This document shows, one piece after another, positions 1-7,639 of a DNA stretch of 64,000 nucleotides. Position 1 is the stretch's first letter. Every line of letters starts with the position of its first letter. The position numbers and the translations under genes are program-made. The stretch comes from PALSA-350 sp963834445 (lineage in GTDB: Bacteria; Acidobacteriota; Terriglobia; Terriglobales; Acidobacteriaceae): contig CAWIBU010000003.1 of NCBI GenBank assembly GCA_963834445.1, positions 1,240,001 to 1,304,000 of the forward strand, given 5' to 3'. A model generated the notes under the pieces. That model searched no databases and was not told the DNA's origin. It saw nothing but the letters and a program-made list of their open reading frames with translations.

Positions 1-263
1 TAAGAGTCTCCTGATTCTTGATTCAATCTTTGCAATGCTGTGCACTACCGGCACGAGATAGCCTTGCCCAACTTAGAGTACGGGGTTCCCTGCGCAGACT
101 GAAATGAGTCGCGCTGAACTGCGTGAAACCGGAGGCGGACGGCAAATGGTTGATTTGAACGGCTTCGCCGGATAGCACCACGGTAACTAACCGGATGCCT
201 GGCTTGCCACTATTGGGGGGTCGAGAACCGCTGAGGGCACACAGGACTCCGTCCTTCCCACTT
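1..263. other. Window edge, no recognisable gene
   Basis: No reading frame here has protein-like composition or a family motif. The first three bases, TAA, could be the stop of a plus-strand gene outside the window, but nothing supports that. No tRNA-like arm or strong hairpin was seen. Confidence 0.4.
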
Positions 264-349
264 CAGCCGTCCCTGACGGGACTGGTCGGGTTTGGGGGTC
301 CTACCCAGGATTTCATCCTGGGCTAGTTTCAGCCGTCCCTGACGGGACT
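264..349. repeat. Family B palindromic repeat, copy 1
   Basis: Two copies of AGCCGTCCCTGACGGGACT flank a hairpin of form CCCAGGATTTCATCCTGGG at 304-322. The same arrangement recurs at 47992-48073 and, partly, at 49114-49190 and 49359-49381. The GTCCC/GGGAC and CCCAGGAT/ATCCTGGG arms can fold as RNA or as extruded DNA. I infer a dispersed non-coding repeat. Confidence 0.8.
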
Positions 350-361
350 TTTTTCGTTGCT

Positions 362-517
362 ATTGGGGAGGGGCGCCTTCCGCGATGGCGAGCGCGGCTA
401 TGAGGAATGGGTTGGCTTAGCCATTATTGGGGCGGGGCGCCTTCCGCGATGGCGGGCGCGGCTATGAGGAATGGGTTGGCTTAGCCATTATTGGGGCGGG
501 GCGCCTTCCGCGATGGC
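362..517. repeat. 64-base tandem duplication of a gene 3' end
   Basis: The segment starting ATTGGGG(A/C)GGGGCGCC begins at 362, 426 and 490, an exact 64-base period, with about two and a half units. The third unit is the real 3' end of the minus-strand gene ending at 488. Units one and two are therefore extra copies of its last codons, its stop and some downstream sequence. Units differ by a few substitutions, so the duplication is not brand new. Confidence 0.85.
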
Positions 518-1435
518 TACGCGGTTGATGAGCCTTTGCACGATGACTACCTGGAAGTTGACGCGCCGCGCCAGATCGGGAACGAACTCAGTGATTGCGT
601 TGCCGATGGGATCGGTGGCCAGCGAGGTGGAAATGCGGGCGATGCTGGCGCCAAAGCTGTGATTGCGGCCGGGAACGTAGAGGTTGCCGAGAGCGTTGGT
701 GGCGATGGTGCCGAAGACGGTGGCGTAGTTGAACATGGGGGTGCCGTCATCACTTTGGGCAATGACGACTTCGTCGATCACATGCAGAATGCGCCTGCGG
801 ACGGAGAGATTGGGCATGCGGTGGTAGTGCGGGTCCTGATGAGCCAGGGAGGGGATAAGGAAGGTTCCGAAAAATTCGCCGGTCATGTCCTGAGAGAGCG
901 ATACGCCGGCATTTTTGGCGAAACCGTGGAAGCCCGGGCCGTAGTGGCTGTTGGCATTGCTGGCAACGCTGATCGCCGAGACGGCGGTGATGGTGAGCAG
1001 ATTGAAAGGGTCGCTGACATTCCTGGCCGCCAGAATGAACTTCTGTTTGGGGGTGAGAGGCAGCGGGGTGGCGGAGTCAAGAAAGCGGGCGAACATGGGC
1101 ACCGTGGGGTCGCAGCTCATCATGGTCTCAGCTGGACTTGAGGAATCGGGCAGGCATTGCGAGGGTTTGCCGAAGATATTGGGGCGGCTGGCCGGGGGCA
1201 CAGGCATCATTCCGGGAGCGGGCGGGCTAACCGGGGGAAAGCCGGGACGGCTGTTGCTCCTGTGCCCCTGGCCAAGAACGCCCTCGACCGACCGGCTGCT
1301 GGGGGCGGCCGGCACGGGCTGGGGCGCCTCGGGCAGGGTGTCTGGCGGTGTCTGCTGCTGTTGGCCACAGAGAGGCTGGCGCCCCAGACAAAGGGCCGCT
1401 AGCAGGAGAGCTCCGCCAAGGACGCGTTTGGTCAT
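488..1435 (-). CDS. Secreted protein of unknown function, paralogue A
   Basis: A 315-residue predicted exported protein that I cannot assign a function. A basic start (MTKR) and a hydrophobic stretch (GALLLAALCL) look like a signal peptide. A proline-rich linker follows to about residue 115, then a conserved domain to the end with the motifs HQDPHYHR, DDGTPMFNY and FVPDLARR. Matching motifs (HQDPRYYR, DDGSDQFNY, FLPNIIRK) occur in the product of the gene just upstream at 1483-2286, so the two are tandem paralogues, probably co-transcribed (47-base gap). The 3' end has been copied twice downstream as a 64-base tandem repeat. I infer an envelope location from the signal peptide only. Confidence 0.75.
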   Translation of the reverse strand: MTKRVLGGALLLAALCLGRQPLCGQQQQTPPDTLPEAPQPVPAAPSSRSVEGVLGQGHRSNSRPGFPPVSPPAPGMMPVPPASRPNIFGKPSQCLPDSSSPAETMMSCDPTVPMFARFLDSATPLPLTPKQKFILAARNVSDPFNLLTITAVSAISVASNANSHYGPGFHGFAKNAGVSLSQDMTGEFFGTFLIPSLAHQDPHYHRMPNLSVRRRILHVIDEVVIAQSDDGTPMFNYATVFGTIATNALGNLYVPGRNHSFGASIARISTSLATDPIGNAITEFVPDLARRVNFQVVIVQRLINRVAIAEGAPPQ

Positions 1436-1482
1436 TTCTCTCAGTTCCTACGATAGCTGAGAGCGCGAACGGCAGCCTGGGG

Positions 1483-2286
1483 TTACTCGATGCGGAGTTT
1501 TTGCATGATGGGGAATTTGCGAATGATATTGGGAAGAAATTCCACGACCAGGTTGCCCCCGGCGTCGGTGGCGATCGAGGTCACAAAGGTGAGCCCGACG
1601 TTTTTACCGGTAACGCTGGGTTCAGGATAGTAGGTGGTGATGAGGGCAGCTGCGACCGCGCGACCGGTAATCCCGGAATAATTGAACTGGTCGGAGCCAT
1701 CATCTCCGCGGCGAATGATGGCCTGCCGGGCGGAGAGAAGGCCGCGATGCAGGATACTGCCGTGGGCAATCCGGTAGTAGCGTGGGTCCTGATGGAAAGC
1801 GGCGGCAAAGACTCCATTGGAGAGGACGCGGACACTGGTGGTACGCAGCATGGCGGCCCCGAACTTCTCTCCGAAGGCGCCGGCATCGTGACCGTACTTG
1901 GGGTCGGTGTTGAAAAGCTGCTCATAGCTGGCAGAGTAGAGCGCAGGCAACAAAGTAATGGGCCGAGCCACCAAGGTGAGGGAAAAAATGAGTTTCTCGG
2001 TCGCGGTGAAAGGCTGGGCCGTCTGGCCAGGCTCAATGCTCTCGGCATATCTGCGTGCCGGCGGGAGGGGAGGAACGAGCATCTGTTGCGGCGCCGTATC
2101 TGGCGACGCCACCGGAGGTTGGGGCTGGGGTGCATCCACGAGCACTGCTTCAGCGACGATTGCGGGGGACGCAGCGATCGCCTGCGCCCGCGCAACGCCG
2201 CACCAGGACAACGCTAACGAGATGAAAACAAGGCGATACAGTGGCACGGAATGGCGCAAGGCAGCCCTTTCGTCTTTTCGATTCAT
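1483..2286 (-). CDS. Secreted protein of unknown function, paralogue B
   Basis: A 267-residue protein related to the product of 488-1435. It has a basic N-terminus, a hydrophobic segment (YRLVFISLALSWCGVARA, about 18-35) that ends like a signal-peptidase site, a Pro/Ala-rich linker to about residue 85, and the shared domain from about 90 to the end. Shared motifs are HQDPRYYR, DDGSDQFNY, a glycine-rich GRAVAAAL stretch and FLPNIIRKF. No catalytic signature or cofactor motif was recognised. It is probably first in a two-gene unit with paralogue A. The start used is the first ATG of the open frame; no clear alternative was seen. Confidence 0.75.
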   Translation of the reverse strand: MNRKDERAALRHSVPLYRLVFISLALSWCGVARAQAIAASPAIVAEAVLVDAPQPQPPVASPDTAPQQMLVPPLPPARRYAESIEPGQTAQPFTATEKLIFSLTLVARPITLLPALYSASYEQLFNTDPKYGHDAGAFGEKFGAAMLRTTSVRVLSNGVFAAAFHQDPRYYRIAHGSILHRGLLSARQAIIRRGDDGSDQFNYSGITGRAVAAALITTYYPEPSVTGKNVGLTFVTSIATDAGGNLVVEFLPNIIRKFPIMQKLRIE

Positions 2287-2379
2287 CGTAGTTCCAGTCT
2301 ATGCGACAAGAGGGTTCGGGCACTTCGGGATTTGCGTGCGGTAGTCTACGTGCAAGGTGAGATGCAGGGGTGAAGGACA

Positions 2380-2610
2380 ATGGACCAACGAGGCAGTCGT
2401 TTTGAAGACTTTGGTAAGCGAGTGGACGCACAGTTCAACCAGGCAATGCCGCGGGTGGAGGAAGAACTCAAAAAGTTGATTGCCCACCTGAATGACCAGG
2501 TGGTGCCGCAACTGCGTCAAGGATCGTCGCAGGCGCTGCGGGCGGCTGCGGAACAGCTGCGGAAATTAGCTGAGCAATTTGACGATGGTACCGGCAGCGG
2601 AGCGCGCTAG
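2380..2610 (+). CDS. Small coiled-coil protein of unknown function
   Basis: A 76-residue hydrophilic, highly charged protein with heptad-like spacing (MPRVEEELKKLIAHLNDQVV, then AAAEQLRKLAEQF), suggesting a short helical hairpin or coiled coil. It has no signal peptide or membrane segment. It ends inside the start of the RlpA-like gene (32-base overlap, different frame), so the two are probably translated together. I do not recognise the family. A role as a cytoplasmic companion to the envelope gene would be inference from position only. Confidence 0.65.
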   Translation: MDQRGSRFEDFGKRVDAQFNQAMPRVEEELKKLIAHLNDQVVPQLRQGSSQALRAAAEQLRKLAEQFDDGTGSGAR

Positions 2611-3394
2611 CGTGCCGCGCCGATCACGGCGGCTGATTTTGATCAGCTGCGTATTGTTGGGGTGCGCGGGATGCCGGCATAAAGCTCCGCGGGTGGCGGT
2701 TGCGCCGCCTCCTCCGCTGCAGGCTGCTCCTGCGCCTGCGGGGCCTGCTTCAGCTTCAGCTGCTGTGCCCATTGCGTCTGAGCCGACGACGCCGGCGGCT
2801 ACGGTGGCGGACAGCCGGGCAGATGCGGACTTTGTCAGCACGCACGCGGCGATTTATAGCGAGGAAGGTCTGGCTAGCTGGTATGGACCTCCTTACGACA
2901 AGAGGCGGGGCGCCAATGGCGAAATTTTCGATAAGGATGCGCTGACGGCCGCCCACCGCACACTGCCGATGAATTCGTTGATCAAGGTGACGAATCTGGC
3001 TACCGGGCAGTCTGCCATTGTGCGGGTTACGGATCGCGGTCCGTTTGTGCATGACCGGATGCTCGATCTTTCGCTGGGGTCCGCGAAGGCGATCGGGGTG
3101 TGGCGGCCAGGCGTGGCGCGGGTGCGGATTGAAGTATTTTCTGCTCCGTTCCGGTTGGACGTTGGTGGGCGTTGGTGCGTGCAGATCGGCGCTTTCAAGA
3201 GTGAGAAAGAGGCGTATAAGCTGCGCGATCAGCTGACGCGGAAGTATCACACGGCGAATGTGATCGAGTTTACGGGGCCCACGGGGCACTGGGTGCGGAT
3301 TCGTCCGCAGGCCGATGATAAGAGGCGCGCGGTGGAGATTGCTGGTGGGCTGGAGCCGAAGGAAGGCGAGGCTTATTTGGTTCGCTTGGATTGA
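2579..3394 (+). CDS. rlpA: RlpA-type septal lytic transglycosylase with SPOR domain
   Basis: RlpA proteins are outer-membrane lipoproteins that cleave denuded glycan strands during daughter-cell separation. In this 271-residue protein a hydrophobic segment (about 19-28) leads into LLGC at Cys29 or CAGC at Cys32, a plausible lipobox. A Pro/Ala linker follows to about 85. The double-psi beta-barrel domain spans about 93-187, with GLASWYG, E115 in NGEIF, H126 in AAHRTLP and D152 in VTDRGPF; these match the known catalytic Glu, His and Asp positions. A C-terminal SPOR domain (about 197-270, WCVQIGAFKSEKEA) should bind septal peptidoglycan. The start is TTG at 2579, with ATG at 2585 an alternative. 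It overlaps the preceding small gene by 32 bases. Confidence 0.88.
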   Translation: MTMVPAAERASVPRRSRRLILISCVLLGCAGCRHKAPRVAVAPPPPLQAAPAPAGPASASAAVPIASEPTTPAATVADSRADADFVSTHAAIYSEEGLASWYGPPYDKRRGANGEIFDKDALTAAHRTLPMNSLIKVTNLATGQSAIVRVTDRGPFVHDRMLDLSLGSAKAIGVWRPGVARVRIEVFSAPFRLDVGGRWCVQIGAFKSEKEAYKLRDQLTRKYHTANVIEFTGPTGHWVRIRPQADDKRRAVEIAGGLEPKEGEAYLVRLD

Positions 3395-3604
3395 TGGTGG
3401 AAGGTGGGGGAACAGCGGGGCCCTCCACTTGATTTGCGAGCTCGCTCGTGGGGCTTTTGTTTGAGGGAGGGGCGCACCGCAGATCGCTCGGCTATGCTTA
3501 CGCTCCACTCTAATGAACAAAATGGCTGGGCCTGGATTTGCGAGCTCACTCGTGTGGCCTTGGTTTGGGGGAAAGGCGCACCGCAGATCCCTCCACTTCG
3601 CTCC

Positions 3605-3709
3605 CCCGAATTCCTGTCGAAGTTGATGGCGCTGGCGAACTTCATGCGGCTTTCCTTAATGAAAGCCGCACACGTGGATCTGTCTGACATGGCGAAACAG
3701 GAATTCGGG
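3605..3709. repeat. 105-base palindromic element, copy 1
   Basis: The outer arms CCCGAATTCCTGT (3605-3617) and ACAGGAATTCGGG (3697-3709) are perfect 13-base inverted repeats. Inside, GCGGCTTTC and GAAAGCCGC form a perfect 9-base stem with loop CTTAAT, and GAAGTT/AACTTC form another pair. The same architecture recurs at 7832, 29658, 48138 (reverse orientation) and 48502. It looks like a small non-autonomous or REP-like element; no transposase is present. Confidence 0.85.
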
Positions 3710-3724
3710 TACGCTACGGTCGGG

Positions 3725-3999
3725 ATGACAATTTTGTTTGGGGGACACGATGACAATTTTGTTTGGGGGACACGATGACAAATTTGCTTGCGGGACACGA
3801 TGACAATTTTGTTTGGGGGACACGATGACAAATTTGCGTGCGGGACACGATGACAAATTTGCTTGCGGGACACGATGACAAATTTGTTTGGGGGACACGA
3901 TGACAAATTTGCTTGCGGGACACGATGACAAATTTGTTTGGGGGACACGATGACAAATTTGCTGAAGGGACACGATGACAAATTTGCTTGAGGGGCGAG
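3725..3999. repeat. Tandem array of eleven 25-base units
   Basis: ATGACAA occurs at 3725, 3750, 3775 and so on to 3975, exactly every 25 bases. Each unit is ATGACAA(A/T)TTTG followed by a variable part such as CTTGCGGGACACG or TTTGGGGGACACG. There are no spacers, so it is not a CRISPR array. Two unit types (CTTGCGGG and TTTGGGGG) alternate irregularly, suggesting expansion by slippage or recombination. The array ends about 130 bases before the M48 protease start. Confidence 0.92.
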
Positions 4000-4135
4000 G
4001 CCAAAAGGCAGATCGCTTCGCTCGTTCATTCCATCCTTGACTTGCCGACGGGCAAGCCGGCTGCTCCCACGGCACGCCGGGGCAGGCGGGATGACAGACT
4101 TGTGCAAGTAGTGAGTCGCGGGGAAGATATTTGTG

Positions 4136-5365
4136 ATGCTTATGCTAAGCACACACCTGGCGTGGCCTACCGAGCTGCAGTACACGCTGCCTGCTGGTGA
4201 GTTGGCGCGCGCACGGTCGCTCTATTACTGGCGCACAGGGCTCGATTTTGGGGGGACGGTTTGGAGCGTCGTTGTCCTGGTCGCTGTGCTGGGTTGGCGA
4301 TGGGCCGCGCGGTTGGGGGCGTGGGCAAATTCGGTTACGTACAAGCCGTGGCTGCAGGGGTTTTGCTTTGCTCCGCTGTTTCTTCTGTTGCTTTCGTTGT
4401 TACATTTACCACTCGCCCTCCTCGGCCACCACATTTCGCTCAGCTATGGTCAGTCGATCCAGGGCTGGGGGAGTTGGTTTCTGGATTGGGGCAAAGCAGT
4501 GTTGCTGGACCTGGTCACGGGAACGGTGGTTCTGTCGGTGGTCTTCGGGCTCATTCGAGGTTCGCGGCGATGGTGGCTGTGGCTGTGGATTTTGTCGCTG
4601 CCGATGCAAGTCCTGTTCGTCTTCGTGCTTCCCCTGGTCGTCGATCCGATGTTCAATCATTTTGAGCCGCTGGCGCAGAGTCACCCTGAGCTGGTGCAGC
4701 AACTGGAACGAGTGGTTGCCAAGACAAGCATGAAGATTCCGCCTTCGCGCATGTTCCTGATGAAGGCGAGCGAGAAATACACATCCTCGAATGCATACGT
4801 TACAGGATTTGGTTCGTCGCGGCGCGTTGTGGTGTGGGACACGACCATCAAGAGCTCGCCGCAGGATGAAGTTCTGCTGGTGTTCGGGCATGAGCTCGGC
4901 CACTATGTGCTGCATCACATCGAACGAGGACTGGCCATCGGAGCGGTGCTGTCGTTGTTTTTTTTGTGGATCGGCTCGCACCTGGTGCGCTGGCTGATCG
5001 CCCGGTATGGAGCACGATGGCAGATCGCATCGCTTGAAGACTGGGCGGCCGCAGGTGTGCTATTGCTGGGACTGGCAGTGCTCTCATTCTTGGCCGAGCC
5101 GATCGCCAACGGCATCAGCCGGGCGCAGGAACACCAGGCCGACGTGTTTGGACAGGAAGTGGTTCATGGCATCGTAAGCGACCCGCAAAAAGTGAACGCC
5201 GAGTCGTTCCAGCGGTTGGGGGAGCAGTCGCTCGAATATCCGTACCCTTCGCCGCTGGTTGTTTTCTGGACCTATACGCATCCGCCGATCGCAGAGCGCG
5301 AGGCGTTCGCCGTACACTATGACCCGTGGCGGCCTGGCGGGCGGCCGCGGTACTTCAGCAAGTAG
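4136..5365 (+). CDS. M48 family (Ste24-like) membrane zinc metallopeptidase
   Basis: A predicted multi-pass membrane protease of about 409 residues, like CAAX-prenyl-protease-type M48 peptidases. Hydrophobic segments lie near 40-60, 80-105, 120-145 and 155-180, then two more after the active site. The zinc motif HELGH is at 252-256 (FGHELGHYVLHH) and the likely third ligand is E332 in RAQEHQADVFG. The C-terminus has the family-typical THPPIAER. ATG at 4136 is used; the adjacent GTG at 4133 is possible. A purine-rich GGGGAAG about ten bases upstream could be the ribosome-binding site. It is directly followed by the HIT gene, so the two likely form an operon. In bacteria such proteases act in membrane-protein quality control; the substrate here is unknown. 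Confidence 0.88.
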   Translation: MLMLSTHLAWPTELQYTLPAGELARARSLYYWRTGLDFGGTVWSVVVLVAVLGWRWAARLGAWANSVTYKPWLQGFCFAPLFLLLLSLLHLPLALLGHHISLSYGQSIQGWGSWFLDWGKAVLLDLVTGTVVLSVVFGLIRGSRRWWLWLWILSLPMQVLFVFVLPLVVDPMFNHFEPLAQSHPELVQQLERVVAKTSMKIPPSRMFLMKASEKYTSSNAYVTGFGSSRRVVVWDTTIKSSPQDEVLLVFGHELGHYVLHHIERGLAIGAVLSLFFLWIGSHLVRWLIARYGARWQIASLEDWAAAGVLLLGLAVLSFLAEPIANGISRAQEHQADVFGQEVVHGIVSDPQKVNAESFQRLGEQSLEYPYPSPLVVFWTYTHPPIAEREAFAVHYDPWRPGGRPRYFSK

Positions 5366-5374
5366 GTGGTGCAC

Positions 5375-5713
5375 GTGGCCTGTTTATTTTGCAAAATCAT
5401 TGCCGGCGAGATTGTTTCGAAGAAGGTGTTTGAGGATGAACTGACGTACGCGTTCAGAGACATCAATCCTCAGGCGCCTACGCACATCCTGGTTGTTCCG
5501 CGGAAACATATTGGATCGCTGGCGGAAGCCGGGGGGGAAGACCAGGGGTTGCTGGGATATCTGCACTTGACGGCAGGCCGCATTGCTCAGAGCGAGGGGC
5601 TGACGAACGGTTTCCGCACCGTGATCAATACCGGGGAGGATGGCGGCCAGACGGTCGACCACCTGCACGTGCATCTACTGGGCGGACGGCCCATGGGGTG
5701 GCCTCCGGGATAG
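5375..5713 (+). CDS. HIT family nucleotide-binding protein (HINT type)
   Basis: A small histidine-triad protein of about 112 residues, the family of purine nucleoside phosphoramidase-type hydrolases. It begins VACLFCKIIAGEI, the usual HINT N-terminus, and has the triad HLHVHLLGG near the end (His96, His98, His100). NTGEDGGQTVDHLH matches the expected segment before the triad. GTG at 5375 is preferred because AGGTGG lies five bases upstream; GTG at 5366, abutting the M48 stop, would add three residues. It is cytoplasmic, with no signal peptide. It is the last intact gene of this pair; the sequence after it is a pseudogene remnant. Confidence 0.88.
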   Translation: MACLFCKIIAGEIVSKKVFEDELTYAFRDINPQAPTHILVVPRKHIGSLAEAGGEDQGLLGYLHLTAGRIAQSEGLTNGFRTVINTGEDGGQTVDHLHVHLLGGRPMGWPPG

Positions 5714-5718
5714 AAGGG

Positions 5719-5946
5719 TTACTCCGCCCGCAAGGCCTGCATTGGTTCGGTGGCGGCGGCGCGTCTGGCCGGCCACCAGGCGGCAAACAATCCGGTCAAG
5801 AGCAGAAGCCCACACATCGCTGCCAGTGCGAACGGGCTACGCGGGGCGATGCCGAAGACCAGGCGCTGCAGGAGATGGGCTGCGGCGAGGGACGCGATCA
5901 CGCCGATAGCGAGTCCGATAAAAATCAATTCCTGTTCAACCGGTAG
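5719..5946 (-). pseudogene. Remnant of an ADOP-type ABC transporter permease C-terminus
   Basis: About 70 codons encode only the tail of a MacB/FtsX-like permease: a helix (IGLAIGVIASLAAAHLLQRL), then FGIAPRSPFALA, a second helix (LLLLTGLFAAWW), and the characteristic ending PARRAAATEPMQALRAE. Acidobacterial duplicated orphan permeases (ADOP) of about 800 residues end in this way. The rest of the gene is absent: similarity fades near 5946 and the next minus-strand gene ends at 5961. No start with a ribosome-binding site precedes it. It is a deletion remnant, 5 bases after the HIT gene and on the opposite strand. Confidence 0.75.
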
Positions 5947-5960
5947 GGCCCGACAGGAAA

Positions 5961-6872
5961 CTAGGCTTCGGCGGCTTCCAGTTCGGCCTCGAGGCCGTGA
6001 CGGCGGAGCAGATTGGGCAGGTTTTGCGAGAAGGCTGAACGTGGCATCACCATATCGCAGCCGGCTTCCATGGCCTTCGCCTTGAGATCACCCTGCAAAT
6101 GAGAGAGAAAGCCGATCACGGAAGTGCCGCGCTTCATCTTGCTCTTGAGGCGTGGAATCAGGGTCAGGGGCTTGGCGCCGACATTATTCAGATCAAAGAC
6201 GATCAGTGAAGGACGGCTTCCCTCGGGGACATCGGCCAGGCGGGACACGATATCCTTGTCAGCTTTGACGAAGGCTACCTTGACCCCGAGCTTGCGCGCC
6301 GCTTCCTGGATCTTGGCCAGAAAGAACAGATCTTCAATGAAGCAATAGATGCGGGTGGGCGCGTCTTCACGAACCGGAGCGGCTACTGTTTCTTTGGGCG
6401 AGAGATCGACGTAGTGCCCGTTTTGGCCGTTACCCCGGAATTCGATCATGGAATGCGGAGCGTCGGCGGTGTTGCCATTCACCACGCGATAGCTGTGGTC
6501 CATGGGGCCGACGAACACCTGCTGGCGGCGCTGCTTGCCTTTGCGCCGTCCACCGTTGGCGCCATTGGAGCCGTTGGCCCCGCCGGCGCCATTGTTCATG
6601 GCACCGTGGGCGCTGCCGTTGCTGCCATTGCCATTTCTGGGGGCAAAGCGGCCCTGGCCGGAAGACTTGGATTTGGCGGCCTTTTTGGGTTGATGGTTGG
6701 GAGTGGAACCTGCGCCATTCCCAGGCTCGGCGTTGGCTTGGCCTTTTGCCTGGTTGTTGGAGTATCCCTTACGTCTGCGGCGCCGGCGACGATGCCCTTG
6801 CCCTTCACTCTGCCCTGCAGGCTGAGCCTGATTTGATGGCTGAGCCAGTGGTTGGTTTTGCTCTGTTGTCAT
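5961..6872 (-). CDS. Low-complexity protein with a receiver-like C-terminal domain
   Basis: A 303-residue protein. Residues 1-115 are rich in Gln, Asn, Gly and basic residues (RRRRRRKGYSNNQ, GAMNNGAGGANGSNGANGG), disordered and probably nucleic-acid binding. A short basic patch (RRKGKQRRQQVFVGP) follows. From about 170 to 295 an alternating pattern (TRIYCFIEDLFFLAKIQEAA, KVAFVKADKDIV, PSLIVFDLNN, GTSVIGFLSHLQ, DMVMPRSAF) resembles a CheY-like fold. The usual acidic pocket is incomplete: a Glu-Asp pair follows strand 1 and an Asp ends strand 3. It could be a pseudo-receiver or RNA-associated protein; the function is not established. The 5' leader (after 6872) is long and AT-richer than the gene. 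Confidence 0.65.
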   Translation of the reverse strand: MTTEQNQPLAQPSNQAQPAGQSEGQGHRRRRRRRKGYSNNQAKGQANAEPGNGAGSTPNHQPKKAAKSKSSGQGRFAPRNGNGSNGSAHGAMNNGAGGANGSNGANGGRRKGKQRRQQVFVGPMDHSYRVVNGNTADAPHSMIEFRGNGQNGHYVDLSPKETVAAPVREDAPTRIYCFIEDLFFLAKIQEAARKLGVKVAFVKADKDIVSRLADVPEGSRPSLIVFDLNNVGAKPLTLIPRLKSKMKRGTSVIGFLSHLQGDLKAKAMEAGCDMVMPRSAFSQNLPNLLRRHGLEAELEAAEA

Positions 6873-7639
6873 GCATGCACATCCCGGTGCGTTGGCAGTT
6901 CCTGCAGCTTATTCAGGTGCGACCCCTCCCGGACAGGGAGAGGCAGAGATCGGCTGCAAATCATGTTTCCACTTGGTTGGTGGCCAGCGACCACGTCCCG
7001 CGCATTCAAAAGGAAAGTTTCCAAAGATACGGTTTGGGGTGGAACCTAGGTTCGATCTCTCAAACAAACTACTGGTGTTGGTCTGTACCGCTATTGTTAG
7101 GCCCCAGCGACGAACATCACTCTTTGGGCCAGCAGACGCGAACGCGGCAGAAAAACCCTATTGACTCTCGAGAATTGCGGCGAGCCTGACTCACGTATGA
7201 GATCTGGCTTCAGCCGCTCGATAGGCAAAACCGATAATACACAGATAGTCCGCCCAAGAGCAAGTGCTAACGGACGGGAAAGTTCCAGAAGTCAGAATGA
7301 GACGGTTACGGTTGGGGGATGCTGGGTACAAAAACGAGAAAACCACCTTGCGGTGGCATTCTCAATGGCCAGTCACTGGCCTCCCAAAAAGTGTCCCGTC
7401 AGAGCAGGTCTGCGGGATGGATCAAGCTCCGGTTGCGGCTGGTTCCGGTAGAACCTGGCTCTGCTTGCCGGATCTAAGGCGCTGGACTCGCGATTTCTCT
7501 GCGAGCGCTGTGCGTCCCTGGCTGCAGTACCTTGTTGCAGTTGGGATGCCGTTTGGGATGTCGTTTTTAATCAGTTAGTTACGGGATGGGTGGGATTGAG
7601 GAATTCCGATTTTTGGAAGGGCAGGATGGGGAATACTTC
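6873..7639. other. Gene-free 0.77 kb region with several hairpins
   Basis: No convincing protein gene was found. Open frames such as 7264-7578 lack family motifs. Visible structures are CCACC/GGTGG at 7343-7356, a near-perfect palindrome GGCCAGTCACTGGCC at 7367-7381, and CTCGC/GCGAG near 7490-7510. The left part probably serves as leader of the minus-strand gene ending at 6872. A structured RNA around 7330-7570 is possible; I recognised no RNase P, tmRNA, 6S or SRP signature. Confidence 0.35.

Larger units (their letters stand above)
3398..4110. repeat. Family A mosaic repeat block 1
   Basis: This 0.7 kb non-coding block between rlpA and the M48 protease gene is built from segments that recur elsewhere in the window: AATGAACAAAATGGCTGG, GCGAGCTCACTCGTG, GGCGCACCGCAGATCCCTCC, the 105-base palindrome (3605-3709), GGGATGACAAATTTG and GTTCATTCC with an adjoining TTGACTTGCCG. 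Other blocks lie near 7640, 11625, 17215, 22835, 29395, 31471 and 48100. Long open frames across it are by-products of the repeat composition. Confidence 0.85.

Noticed and set aside
3725..3999. Regular 25-base array that could look like CRISPR repeats
   Set aside because: Units are contiguous with no unique spacers, and no cas gene is nearby. It is a tandem repeat.
3373..4185. 270-codon minus-strand open frame with a repeated NLSSCP/KFVIVS pattern
   Set aside because: It is produced by the 25-base repeat, which lacks stop codons in that direction. It has no start signal or family.
7040..7070. GGTTCGATCTC resembling a tRNA T-arm
   Set aside because: The flanking bases cannot form the T-stem, acceptor stem or anticodon arm.
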